The position numbers and the translations under genes were made by a program. Shown piece after piece: positions 21,733 to 30,963 of a DNA stretch of 33,801 nucleotides (position 1 is the first letter of the stretch; the number at the start of each line of letters is the position of its first letter). The stretch is from assembly GCA_000226015.1 (NCBI GenBank), contig JH153228.1, positions 19,218 through 53,018 on the forward strand. Reading direction: 5' to 3'. Below the pieces are notes generated by a model. The model did no database searches. It saw only the letters and a program-made list of their open reading frames with translations, and had not been told where the DNA came from. The DNA is from Mnemiopsis leidyi (taxonomy: Eukaryota; Ctenophora; Tentaculata; Lobata; Bolinopsidae).

Positions 21733-21911
21733 GATATCATCTTCGCACTTGAGGGCGGTATTATCGTACAGCATGGCACACGGGCCTGTTGGGCCCTCCG
21801 TGCTATACGAAAATATCTCCGCCCCGGGCTGGCCCCCTTGTGGAGATATAGAATATTGCATGTGCATGCGCTTGCAATATAAAATACCGCCTGCAAGGCT
21901 GTGGTGATATC
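21733..21911. mobile_element. MITE-like element with ~30-bp terminal inverted repeats
   Basis: The left end 21733-21762 (gatatcatcttcgcacttg, then agggcggtatt) and right end 21883-21911 (aataccgcctgcaaggctg, then tggtgatatc) are imperfect inverted copies with gatatc termini. Inside is a hairpin around cacgggcctgttgggccc. The plus-strand open frame across it (21577-21882) is not considered coding. The element ends 12 bp from the stop codon of the Tudor-like gene. Confidence 0.65.
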
Positions 21912-21922
21912 TATATAAATAT

Positions 21923-22327
21923 CTATCGTTTAAGTCTTACTTTCTTTATCTCATCCAAGTCGGTATTAACGATTGTTGTTATGTCACTTTCTACCAATTT
22001 GACTTTGTACAGCCCTGAGGATGGGACTATGGTAACTGGTGAGGGTAAATTACAATTATGGCCGTCAGGCTAATCAAACAACTTAAAAATTGAAATGCAT
22101 TGAGTAAAAGTACTTGATCTCTTTTAGTTAAGGGTCGAGCCCATATACTAATGTTCAAAAAGGTAAGCTCTTGGTTAAGTAAAATCAATACCTGCTCCCA
22201 TAACTTCTAGAACAATCCCTATAGAGAATGTGGGCCCATACTTTGCGAGAACTTTATCCCCAGCAAAAAATTTTTCTCGCTCGAATGCAAGGTTGTCTGC
22301 AAGTCCATAAACAGATGCTTGTTTCAT
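21923..22327 (-). CDS. Small Tudor-like protein, two exons, 75 residues
   Basis: Exon 1 is 22192-22327 (ATG; donor GCAG|GTATTG) and exon 2 is 21923-22014 (acceptor catcctcag, stop TAG). The phase-1 junction matches exactly, giving a 75-residue protein. Residues 19-68 look like one Tudor-type beta barrel: KFFAGDKVLAKYGPTFSIGI, then VLEVMGAGLYKVKLVE and DLDEIKKV, the usual GD-V-A-Y / V / Y-V / DL pattern. Tudor folds bind methylated Arg or Lys in RNP, piRNA or chromatin complexes; whether this one keeps the aromatic cage is unclear. It sits between MSH5 and CPEB-A on the same strand. It could instead be an exon pair of a larger gene, but both ends look complete. Confidence 0.65.
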
Positions 22328-22331
22328 GTTT

Positions 22332-22342
22332 CTAAAGAAGAA
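22332..22342 (-). promoter_or_regulatory. 3' splice site 4 nt before the Tudor-like start codon
   Basis: The minus strand reads ttcttctttag|aaacATG, an excellent acceptor only four bases before the ATG. Confidence 0.5.
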
Positions 22343-22600
22343 CTTTCATTATTTGAGCAAAGAAAGAAAGGCAGAAGCCCACAGAACTTAGTGACAATCT
22401 ACTGAACCAAATCTAAAAGGAAGCTGGCTTGAAAGATGATAAATATTTTCAGGCTGGCAGGTATATTATATGTTATCATTTGAATGGTAATTATGACTAA
22501 TTGACAAAACGGAGTTGATTGAAATATAAAGTTGATAAATGAAATCTTGTGGTTCAAAGTTGTGATGATACTTTCATCAAGAATTTACGCCAATGAAAGC

Positions 22601-22606
22601 TTTATT
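22601..22606 (-). terminator. AATAAA, candidate MSH5 poly(A) signal
   Basis: The minus strand reads AATAAA about 170 nt past the probable MSH5 stop at 22773 and before the Tudor-like gene. If used, MSH5 has its own 3' end upstream of the Tudor acceptor at 22332, leaving about 260 nt between them. Confidence 0.45.
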
Positions 22607-22772
22607 GTATACTGTGACAGTTCAACATGTTTTTACATTGAGGGAAAGTACATAAAGAGTAAAGTGAGAAAGTGGCTCTAATTTTCGGCCAAAGAAACTC
22701 TCAATGAGGTTCATAGCTATCAGCTATGCTATCATTGAATTAAACGATTCAATTGTTTTCTTGATGCGATTC

Positions 22773-25516
22773 TCATCTGAATAAATGAAAAAAACAACTT
22801 TGTAAAAAATCATGTATCATTCGTATCCGNNNNNNNNNNNNNNATGTATCATTCGTATCCGTTTTTCATAATCATTTAAGAAATTATTCAATTCACGCTC
22901 AAAGAGTTTGAATCCAGAAACATGTTCGAAATTTGAGGACATAAACATTTTAACGATTTCAATATGTTTTTTGTCACATTTCCACAAAGACTTTATACTC
23001 TTTTGTTTAGAGGTCATGTCAAGAACATCCTGAGCTCGTTGAATTATTTCGTCTTTCAACCCAGCCACTTTAGCGACATGGTTAGCTTGTGAACGCAAGC
23101 AGTACCCATCAACAAGTTTATAGAGATAAACAATACCACTGTCATCTGAAATGACATCAAAAGTCTTAAATTTGACGAAGGGGGACGGTGGAAGAAGTTT
23201 TAACCTGAAAATTGAATGATAATGAGTGGCGGCAAGAATGAATGGGCAGTCTAGGCCCTTGGACAGCCAATATTTTAAAACGGCGGTGTACAGAGCAACT
23301 CCATCGTGCTGAGATGTTCCTTTACCAAACTCATCAACAACAATCAGAGATCTTCCGGTTCCACGGTTAACAGCTTTTGTTATCTGATTGAGATCGAGAA
23401 CAAATGTCGACAGATTAATGGAAACAGACTCTACACATTTTATTCTCGTAAAAATGGAATCACAGACGCAAATTTCTGCCTGGGTAGCCGGAACAGGGGA
23501 CCCAAGATGTGCCATGTACACTATAAGAGCAGTCTGTTTGAGATAAACACTTTTCCCGCAAGCGTTCGGACCAGATATAACTTTCATGTAACCGTCGTTT
23601 TGATTAAAGCATGAGTCATTATTGACGAATTGGTGGGAGCACATTTCATGTAAGATATGTCTACCACCATAAATGTTTATTTCCTTATTTGCTGTAATTT
23701 TTGGAAATACCAAGTTATTGTCTTTAGCAAAAGAAGCTATCGAAATGATGCAGTCAAGCTGTGCTGAAAAATCAAGAGATTTGATGATGAGGTCAACATG
23801 CTGCAAAATCGTGTTCTGAAGTCTGTGCATAATACCCGATTCGTGGTCGCAGATCTCGCTTTGGGTGTCTCCTAGAAGTCTGTCCAGCTCCTTTGTGTGG
23901 TCGCTTTTGTAGTATAGAGTGCCATTGCTTATAAACATAAACTCAAGATTTCGAAGAGGGTATCCATCAGCTTCTTTGATAAAGGGATAGTGTGGAATTG
24001 CAAGCAAATATCCTAACTGTGGTAAATAAATGACATTACATTCTAGAATGTTATCGTCGAGCCCTGACAGCTCTTGTTCAGCTACCTTCGTCATGAGTTC
24101 TGGTAAGCCACTAAACACACGCTTTTTTTCGTCTAGTTCTCTATCAATCCCATACTTGACGACAAACCTGCTCTTTTGTTTGGACTCTTCAACATCCATT
24201 ATCTTGTTTATCATAGCGAGAATCTCTCGAAGATTGGAAAAATCAGCCTTTTGAATTAACTCAATTGTTTCGATGCCGTTTTCCAGGGAATTGCAGAGAT
24301 CAAACATGCAAATTGAGTTGTACAAAGTTTTGTAGAAAGTATTCCAATCGTGCACCGAAATATGTGAGCTGTACATTTTAGCAATAATTTTTGTAAGACT
24401 TTTGATGTTTTTCAAGCAATCATTCAAGGCGACTACTTTATCAAAGTTTTCATTCAATGCAAAATATCCAATCGCTTCTTGCCTTTCGTTTATCACCTTC
24501 ATGTCTTTTGAGGGAGTCTTGAACCAATGCTTCAGTTTTAAAGAGCCAAGCTTGGATTTAGTAAGATCCATTTGACCAAATAAACTAAGGCCCTCCTTTC
24601 TAGCACTATTTGATCCTCTTTTCGCCATTGAAGGATGGCTTTCATCTTGAAAAATCTGCAGAGCTAAAAATGCATCATTGTCAAGGTTAAGTATCAATGG
24701 TACAGCTTCTTGACTTATCGACAAAATTGGGGCCTGTATGAAGCTCTCTTCCAATTCAAAGCCAACTCTATTTTGATCAATGTAACGTAACAGAGCTCCA
24801 GCAGCCTTGATGCTATTTTTATCGCCAAAATCTAGCACTGAACCTGTCCATATGTCTCTTTGCTGATCGGTGAAATCCATTGACGATTGAGAGAAGAAAG
24901 GAAGACTTTGCAGTCTTCTTTTAGCTGTTTCGAAATCAAACAATGAACTGGACACAATTTCTACAGTGCCATCGCTATCGCTGATGTAGTGGTTGTTGAT
25001 TGCGTCAATGAGATTAGAACTTTGCTTAGCATTCACTATAATTTTATCAGGGTAGCAATTCAGGCATATGTTAAGGCAATTGGTAAAAGAAAGGGTCTCC
25101 GATACTTCCTTATAAACTCGCAGACTACAATTTTCTGTGTCATAATATGCAGCACCAAGAATGTTCTGATGAACAATCAGAGTTAGAAAACTGTGATGAT
25201 CATGAGTCATTGACACTGACAAATTATCTTGAGATTTGACTGGCTCAATTTGCTTACCAACTATGAGATCGGTCTGAATTTCATCACCTGTTTCTGAATA
25301 AAATGAGACTGAACAAGAGGTCTCATCAATATGATGCGATGGTCGGTCCATACTAACAGTCTTCCTTTTCTTACCTTTCGATGTAGCCACCTTTGAGGAG
25401 CGCTTGCTGGATATTGAGATTGACGGCGATTCATCTAATTCTATTTCATTTTCAAGCTTTGTTAAGTTGTCATCCTCATTGGAAGTGAAAGATATGAAGT
25501 GTGATGAACCAGCCAT
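22773..25516 (-). CDS. MSH5: MSH5, meiotic MutS homologue, single coding exon, interrupted by assembly gap
   Basis: About 890 residues are readable from the ATG at 25516 (cag|gtgagATGGCT). MSH5 normally pairs with MSH4 as a sliding clamp on meiotic recombination intermediates and promotes crossovers in the nucleus. Seen here: a charged N-terminal extension with basic KGKKRK (48-53); the MutS core and lever region (about 310-600, with SLFGQMDLTKSKLGSLKLKHW); Walker A GPNACGKS (649-656); the MSH5-like segment FTRIKCVESVSINLSTFVLD; Walker B VVDEFGKGT; ATHYHSIF; and the dimer motif SQANHVAKVAGL. No intron interrupts it, unlike SYCP3. At the 14-N gap the frame hits a stop at 22817 that is probably an artefact. 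If the flanks overlap, the frame ends at 22773-22775. A 3' terminal exon is possible. Confidence 0.92.
22812..22861. other. Assembly gap (14 N) with identical 18-bp flanks
   Basis: Fourteen N at 22830-22843 are flanked on both sides by the same 18 bases (atgtatcattcgtatccg). This is the signature of two contigs that overlap but were joined with a spacer, or of an unresolved short repeat. It falls in the last codons of MSH5. Confidence 0.95.
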
Positions 25517-25521
25517 CTCAC

Positions 25522-25532
25522 CTGCAAATAAT
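25522..25532 (-). promoter_or_regulatory. 3' splice site 5 nt before the MSH5 start codon
   Basis: The minus strand reads attatttgcag|gtgagATG, a good acceptor directly before the start codon. It marks a 5'UTR intron or a trans-splice site. Confidence 0.5.
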
Positions 25533-25692
25533 AGGCATTGCTGGTTCGTAAAAATCTTAGTGATAAAGGTTCATAAAAATCTTAGATAAAGGTAATTTAA
25601 AACAAACTGCCAATTGCAATTTGTTATTCAGCAACAAGTAACGTAAAATATATTAGTTGCAAATCGCAAAGCATGCCTCCAGCCAGAAAGAC

Positions 25693-25985
25693 CACGTGGG
25701 TCTTATAAGGGGTCACTTTGTGGGTCACGTGATCATTTTTCGGCTTCGATAAAATTTGAATTCCTTGTAAAATTTTATGCCAAAATGCTGCGCTGGTGTC
25801 ACTTTTCTTTTAGCTCAAAGTTAAGTATTTCCATTTTGGGCATTGAAAGAGGTCACGTGATTCAGCTTTCGGCTTCGAAACTACCAAATTCGGATTCCTC
25901 ATCAATTTTTACTTAAAAATACTGAATACCAGTCTAACTTTTCTTCTAGCCCCAAGTTAAAAATTTATATTTTTGAGCCTTAATG
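25693..25985. repeat. Diverged tandem ~130-bp unit headed by ggtcacgtga
   Basis: Two tandem, strongly diverged units start at 25723 and 25851 with ggtcacgtga, followed by ttcggcttcga, then cttttct(t)tagc and caaagttaa-like words. CACGTG also occurs at 25693 and 26687. The unit is non-coding and probably a dispersed repeat. Confidence 0.5.
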
Positions 25986-27554
25986 GCCTTGAAGGCCTCT
26001 CAATGCCCTCAGAACGAATTTCAGCATAGCCTAAGCCCCAGAAAAAATGAGATCTACATACCTAAAATTCTTATGTCTCCATCTATTTCCAGTTAAACTC
26101 CGATTCGCCACCCAATTTGTAGACTATTTCGGGCCTTTTTAGGGTCTTGAAGGCTTTAACATAGCCTAAGCCAGAGAACTTAATGAGATCTACATTCTAC
26201 AATACCTGAAATGTTTATGGCTCTATCTCCTTCCGTTTGGGCTCCTTTTCGTCTAAAAAAGCGTCAACCGAAGGGTCGGGTCGTATACCACACTTCATGT
26301 GGTTAAACTATACTATAGAGCTATAGGGGTGACAACTTTTTTTTTCTAAAATTAAGGTTGTCGGGGGATCTTTTCTGGGGTGGTTGCCACTGCCCTAGAA
26401 TGAGTTAAAATTGACACTGTCAATAACAAATTCTGACCAACAAATAAAACTCAAAATGATTAGATATCGATGAAAAATTGAATGTTGGCTAATGAATATT
26501 TGAAAGATTGGGATTATTCACTATATAATTTAAAATATATTCAAACCCCTGCTGTTAGCTAACCTGAAAGAGCTCAGCGAGCTGGGAATGCGAACGAAGC
26601 TACCTTTCTTATTGAAATTAAAAAATTGTATTATGGGTTCCTTATATATGACCTTTTTTTCCATGCTAATGGCGTCATAATGGGGTCACGTGACTAAAAA
26701 ATGCAAATATATATGTTATAAATCCGCCGTTAAATTTTTCACATAGGTATACCACTTGGGCAAGTGGCGGTACTTTTCGCTGTCCATTTTCGGAATGAAA
26801 GGTATCTTCGTTCAAAAAAGTTAACCCTAGACAATTGAAAACTGATTATAATTAATAGAGAGATGTTCAAAATGAGCAAATTTTTAATTGGACCATTGAA
26901 GCTGCTATCGATGAAACGAATTTACTGATTACTGTATATATATAATGTATACAATCTTATTATTGAACCACACTAGGTACACTAGCACCGTCCAGTCCTA
27001 TCGATAATAGCAATTTTACCTAAGTACTTAATCGAAATACAAACAAAGAAGTGTATCTTTATTCTATATTGTATGTCAGCTAAACAGCATAAAATAAATG
27101 TTATGAGTCATAATATACATAATACGTTAAATTAAATCGTTCGAGAGAAAAAAGGGTCAATCAAGCTATACTGATAAACAATTCAAACAAAATAGTAATC
27201 TTAATTTTAGACATTGAATTTTTCTTTCAGGGTCCTTACAGTATCAATTAACATTTAAAAACTAATTTAAGTAATGCCAACTACTTTCAAGTCATGATTA
27301 TGTCGCATGACGCAGACTAAAATTGGCAAAACACTTTACAGTCTCGTTAAAGATTAAGGATTCTTTTGTTTAGAAACGTTAGAAAGATGTGATTTACAGT
27401 CGCAGTATAAAACAATTGTACATGATTTTAATTACATTTTAACATAATGAATGAAAAACAGTTCAGGGATGATTATATATGTCAACCAGCCTTGGTCTGA
27501 TCTTGTATCTTTGTAAGATACAATTTAGAACAGTAAGACCTAGACAGTTTCACT
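25986..27554. other. Non-coding stretch between CPEB-B and MSH5
   Basis: No gene supported. It contains a T-run at 26336-26345, a short hairpin ccacttgggcaagtgg at about 26751-26766 after 'gtatac', and a similar gtataccac word at about 26284. The left part is presumably MSH5 upstream sequence and the right part the CPEB-B 3'UTR. Confidence 0.5.
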
Positions 27555-28760
27555 TCAGTATTCAAATTTACTCTTCCGTCGAATTGGCACGTGGCAATCA
27601 GTATCAGGTGTGCAATGCTTCTTTCTCCAACAAATGTTGCAGTAATAATTAAAGCAGTTAAGCTCTTTGCAAAAGTTGGGGGCATCGTCTTCTAGACACA
27701 AATTACATTTCTGACCATCGATGCATGGTTCAATTTGCACTTTTTTGCTGACCTTTTTAGCTTCGATTTGAATAAAGTTGGCAGTGATGGCTTTTTTGTA
27801 ACTCTCTTCGGAAGCAAAACTTATTCTTCCCGATCCTGTGGGGTATTTATGGCGATCAGTATCGATCGTAACTTGTAACACATCTCCAAACATTTTATTG
27901 AAAATGCATGCAATAGCTTTTGCATGAAGACGTCCATGAAGTGCTCCTATGAAAACGGTAAAATTTGACTTTTGAATTTCCGTAGGATCAGCGAACTTAA
28001 AATGACTATCAGATGTCAGCCAAGGGATAACTTGGAGCTGCTTCAGCTTCTTTTTGTAGACTATATCAAAGTTGAACGTTTCACATCCTCCTTCAATAAC
28101 CAAATCACATGAGTAAAGGAGATTTCTGATATTCTCATTTGTGTTAAGTATGATGTAAAGGTATCCTTTTGGAGTGCTCCTTATTTTTGGGCGGCTTTCG
28201 GGCCACTCTATTTTAACATCACTGTCAAACTTAGAAAATATTCTTACTATGTCTTCTTCAGTCATGTCTCTAGGAATTCCACCAATGAATATTTTTTTGC
28301 TGAAGATACCAGATCCATTATTGAAATCCCGCCGTTCAAGGTCACCCTCCCAAAGCTTTGGAAATTGATCATTTTTAAATGAATTGCAAAAATCCATACT
28401 CGCATTATTTTTCATGATTGGTCTCGCAGCAAAACTAAGAAGCTCAAAATCTGGGTGTGAAGAAGCCCACTTTTGGTCACATGATGTTGCAAAAAATGAG
28501 TGCTCAGGTTCAGAGGAAACTGCTTGAGCAAGATTACCTCCATATCCCACTTCGTTCATCTTGTTGACTTTATGCGGAAATGTGCTGCAAAACGTTGATC
28601 TTTCAGAATCGAAGTTTCTAGTAGAATAGGAGATATGATCCGTACACGGAATGTATGGGTTAGAAATCGGTCCAATGTTCAGCATCTCATGCAATTGTCG
28701 TGTCAATGGTGTCATAGCAGCCATGTTTTTCGGTTTACTCGGTTTGGGGGAACGAAACAT
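27555..28760 (-). CDS. CPEB1: CPEB1-type translational regulator (CPEB-B), single coding exon
   Basis: A 401-residue CPEB1/Orb-type RNA-binding protein, read from the ATG at 28760; the open frame upstream has no ATG. The short N-terminus (about 155 residues) starts MFRSPKPSKPKN. RRM1 begins about 155 with KIFIGGIPRDMT where CPEB1 normally has VFLGGVPWDIT; its RNP1 is KGYLYIIL. RRM2 begins about 268 (TVFIGALHGRL, YPTGSGRISF). The ZZ finger has canonical spacing (CNLC, FCKELNCFNYYC, ICW) and the chain ends PIRRKSKFEY. It shares its linker (GGCETFN) and C-terminus (PIRRKSK) with the neighbour CPEB-C, so the pair arose by duplication after splitting from A and D. It probably acts in mRNA polyadenylation and translation control. 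Confidence 0.92.
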   Translation of the reverse strand: MFRSPKPSKPKNMAAMTPLTRQLHEMLNIGPISNPYIPCTDHISYSTRNFDSERSTFCSTFPHKVNKMNEVGYGGNLAQAVSSEPEHSFFATSCDQKWASSHPDFELLSFAARPIMKNNASMDFCNSFKNDQFPKLWEGDLERRDFNNGSGIFSKKIFIGGIPRDMTEEDIVRIFSKFDSDVKIEWPESRPKIRSTPKGYLYIILNTNENIRNLLYSCDLVIEGGCETFNFDIVYKKKLKQLQVIPWLTSDSHFKFADPTEIQKSNFTVFIGALHGRLHAKAIACIFNKMFGDVLQVTIDTDRHKYPTGSGRISFASEESYKKAITANFIQIEAKKVSKKVQIEPCIDGQKCNLCLEDDAPNFCKELNCFNYYCNICWRKKHCTPDTDCHVPIRRKSKFEY

Positions 28761-28771
28761 CTGGGTAATTT
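28761..28771 (-). promoter_or_regulatory. 3' splice-site-like sequence directly before the CPEB-B ATG
   Basis: The minus strand reads aaattacccag|ATG; another AG (gttctctag) lies 15 nt further upstream and is more pyrimidine-rich. Either could be the acceptor of a leader exon. Confidence 0.4.
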
Positions 28772-28775
28772 GCAA

Positions 28776-29925
28776 CTAGAGAACTCTTCCTGAAGTTTTA
28801 CAGTTATAAACCAAAATTTCTCTCATTCTACAACTATGATTGACTGTATTTGGACTGTACTCAATTAATACCAAGATAATAAGAGAGAGTTATACTCTAA
28901 GAAGGTAGATTTACGTGTAATTCTTGCTGTCAACGTTGAGTTGACAAACGAATGGAAGACGAGGTCAAGGAGTAAAGATAGAAGTAACCGAGTTAAGCAG
29001 TTAAAAATCATGATGTGAAGGAAAAATTGAAGCAGAGACACTTTGAGCTGAGTACAGGCAGCACCAGAATAAGTATAGGTGGTGTATAAGTGTTTACACA
29101 TGCTTAGACCAAGTGCGTTTACTCTGTTACGGCATACTATAATGATTATTGTGCCTTCCTTTTTGCCGGGCTTGAGAAGAATAGGGATTTAACATGCAAG
29201 CTGGGTGAAAAAAAGAGGAAGAAAGAGGGTTTGAAAGAAAGAAGGTAGTAGGAGCGAGGAGTTTGGAAAATCAATAGGGCATAAATTACTAGGAGAGGGG
29301 TATGGCTGTAGGGGTAAGGAAGCAATAGTGGGTGGCCACGCTAAGGCGGAAGGATTGTGTTTATTGAAGTTCTGTGAACAGATGAATCAGACAAAGCTTA
29401 AAAACAGGCCAGAGAGTGGATGAATGAGAGATTAATGTTAGTAAAACTGTACGGTATAATAAAACACATAGTAGAAATTTGATTAAAATTGGTAAGATGG
29501 TCAAACGTAAAGTTTCATCTAATATTGATAACAGTAATAATTTTCAACAGAAAAAGGATTGAGAAACATTTCACACCATAACTCTCCGGGCAGGATTTAA
29601 CTTACTTGATTTAAGCAAATACAGAAATAAAGCTCGTCACCTGCTTGCATAAAACTATCGGTAAATACTAAAATATACAACATGATATTTACATTTTTAT
29701 TGAAAATTACTTAAACATAAGCGGGCAAGATTTTAAATTTGCAACAATACTTTCAGGCTAACACAATCTTACAAAAATATGAACATTAGCCTGTGCTTAT
29801 TTATAGTATTAATAACCAAGTCTAACTTAATTCTATAAACTCAAAAGTAAAAATATGTTGTAAAAGATGCTGCAACAAAATATGTTATAAAAGATGCTTC
29901 AAAGCTTATACAAAATTAAGGACAA
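28776..29925. other. Non-coding stretch between CPEB-C and CPEB-B
   Basis: No gene supported. A purine-rich (GA) tract lies at about 29205-29265. The part near 29851-29925 is the CPEB-C 3'UTR with a direct repeat. Confidence 0.5.
29851..29898 (-). repeat. 27-bp-spaced direct repeat with a CPE word in the CPEB-C 3'UTR
   Basis: aaatatgttgtaaaagatgct (29851) recurs as aaatatgttataaaagatgct (29878). On the transcript strand the copy next to the stop codon contains TTTTAT (29887-29892), the core cytoplasmic polyadenylation element that CPEB proteins bind. It could allow self-control, but the word is short and the DNA is AT-rich. Confidence 0.4.
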
Positions 29926-30963
29926 TCAAACGTTTTTGGACTTCCTTCTTATGGGACTGTGATCTAATATTATTCCTTTTGCGGGCTGATGTCTTATAAG
30001 CCAACAAGAGTTGCAATAGTAGTTAAAGCAATCAAGATTTTTACAAAAATTTGGGACATTTTCGTCCATACATATGCAGCAACTCTGACCATCGATGCAG
30101 GGTTCAATTTGAATGCGTTTTTTAACCTTCTTGGAGTCAATCTGGATAAAGTTGGACAAAACGGCGCTTTTAAAACTCTCAATATTCCCGAATGTTACTC
30201 TTCCTGAACCTGTTGGGTAGTCATGTTCATCTGTGTCAATCTTAACACGTTTTACATCGCCAAAAATATCATCAAAGATTTGTGCGATGGCTTTAGCATG
30301 CATGCGCCCATGAAGAGCACCAACAAATACTGTAAACTTGGTCTCTACATTTGGAACACACAAAGGATTTTTGGTCTCTACATTAGAGATACACACAGGA
30401 TTTCTTATGAAGCTGCTATCACTGGATAACCACGGTACTATCTGCAGGTACCTTGTTTTGTTTTTATACAGGATTTCATAGTTGAAAGTTTCACATCCGC
30501 CAACGACAACGAACTCGCAACTTTCAAGAAGTCTTAAGACATTTTCATTAGAGCTCATAACGATTCGAAGGTAAGGACAAGTAGATATCGAGTTAGAGTT
30601 CTTGTCAGGCCACTGAAGTGACAAATTGGAGTCAAACTTTTGAAATATACAAATGACTGTTTCACGAGTCATACCCATAGGGATTCCTCCAATGAATATC
30701 TTGTTAGAAAAAATCAATGGAGAGATGCTGAAGTCTCGAGTTTTGAAGTCCCCTTTCCAAGATGTTCTTTCTTTGTTCTGCTCTTCAACAGTCAGTGGGG
30801 CAAGGCCAATTTTGTTTAAATGTGAATCTGCTATTGCTTTTACAAAGCTGCTGTTTCTTTCTCCAATCGGTGAAAATGAACTAGGATGGGTGTTTTGTCG
30901 AGGTTGATAAAATCCACACCTGATATCACAGTTGAAGACACTATCTGGACCATAGTGAAACAT
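29926..30963 (-). CDS. CPEB1: CPEB1-type protein (CPEB-C) with a degenerate RRM1, single coding exon
   Basis: 345 residues from the ATG at 30963, with an in-frame TGA 18 nt upstream. It has the shortest N-terminus of the four (about 87 residues). RRM1 (88-178) starts NKIFIGGIPMGMT, and where CPEB1 has RNP1 (KGYxYxVF) it reads CPYLRIVM, losing the Lys-Gly. RRM2 (211-288) is intact (TVFVGALHGRM, YPTGSGRVTF). The ZZ finger is complete (CCIC, FCKNLDCFNYYC, SCW, then PIRRKSK). The linker between the RRMs carries a tandem duplication, NPVCISNVETK then NPLCVPNVETK (188-209). It is the closest relative of CPEB-B. It is intact and so probably functional, but its RNA specificity may differ from canonical CPEB1. 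Confidence 0.92.
   Translation of the reverse strand: MFHYGPDSVFNCDIRCGFYQPRQNTHPSSFSPIGERNSSFVKAIADSHLNKIGLAPLTVEEQNKERTSWKGDFKTRDFSISPLIFSNKIFIGGIPMGMTRETVICIFQKFDSNLSLQWPDKNSNSISTCPYLRIVMSSNENVLRLLESCEFVVVGGCETFNYEILYKNKTRYLQIVPWLSSDSSFIRNPVCISNVETKNPLCVPNVETKFTVFVGALHGRMHAKAIAQIFDDIFGDVKRVKIDTDEHDYPTGSGRVTFGNIESFKSAVLSNFIQIDSKKVKKRIQIEPCIDGQSCCICMDENVPNFCKNLDCFNYYCNSCWLIRHQPAKGIILDHSPIRRKSKNV
30337..30402 (-). repeat. 33-bp tandem duplication inside CPEB-C
   Basis: Two in-frame 33-bp units encode 11 residues each (NPxCxxNVETK) in the linker between RRM1 and RRM2. CPEB-B and the other paralogues lack it. Confidence 0.85.

Noticed and set aside
21577-21882. 101-codon plus-strand frame and overlapping minus-strand frames
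   Set aside because: They lie across the fold-back element and follow its inverted repeats, with no protein-like features.
22817-22819. MSH5 stop codon at 22817
   Set aside because: It arises only from the duplicated 18-bp flank after 14 N, so it is probably an assembly artefact; 22773-22775 is preferred.
26560-26620. Possible tRNA-like segment (agctcagcgagctggga)
   Set aside because: No cloverleaf or A/B box pair could be drawn.
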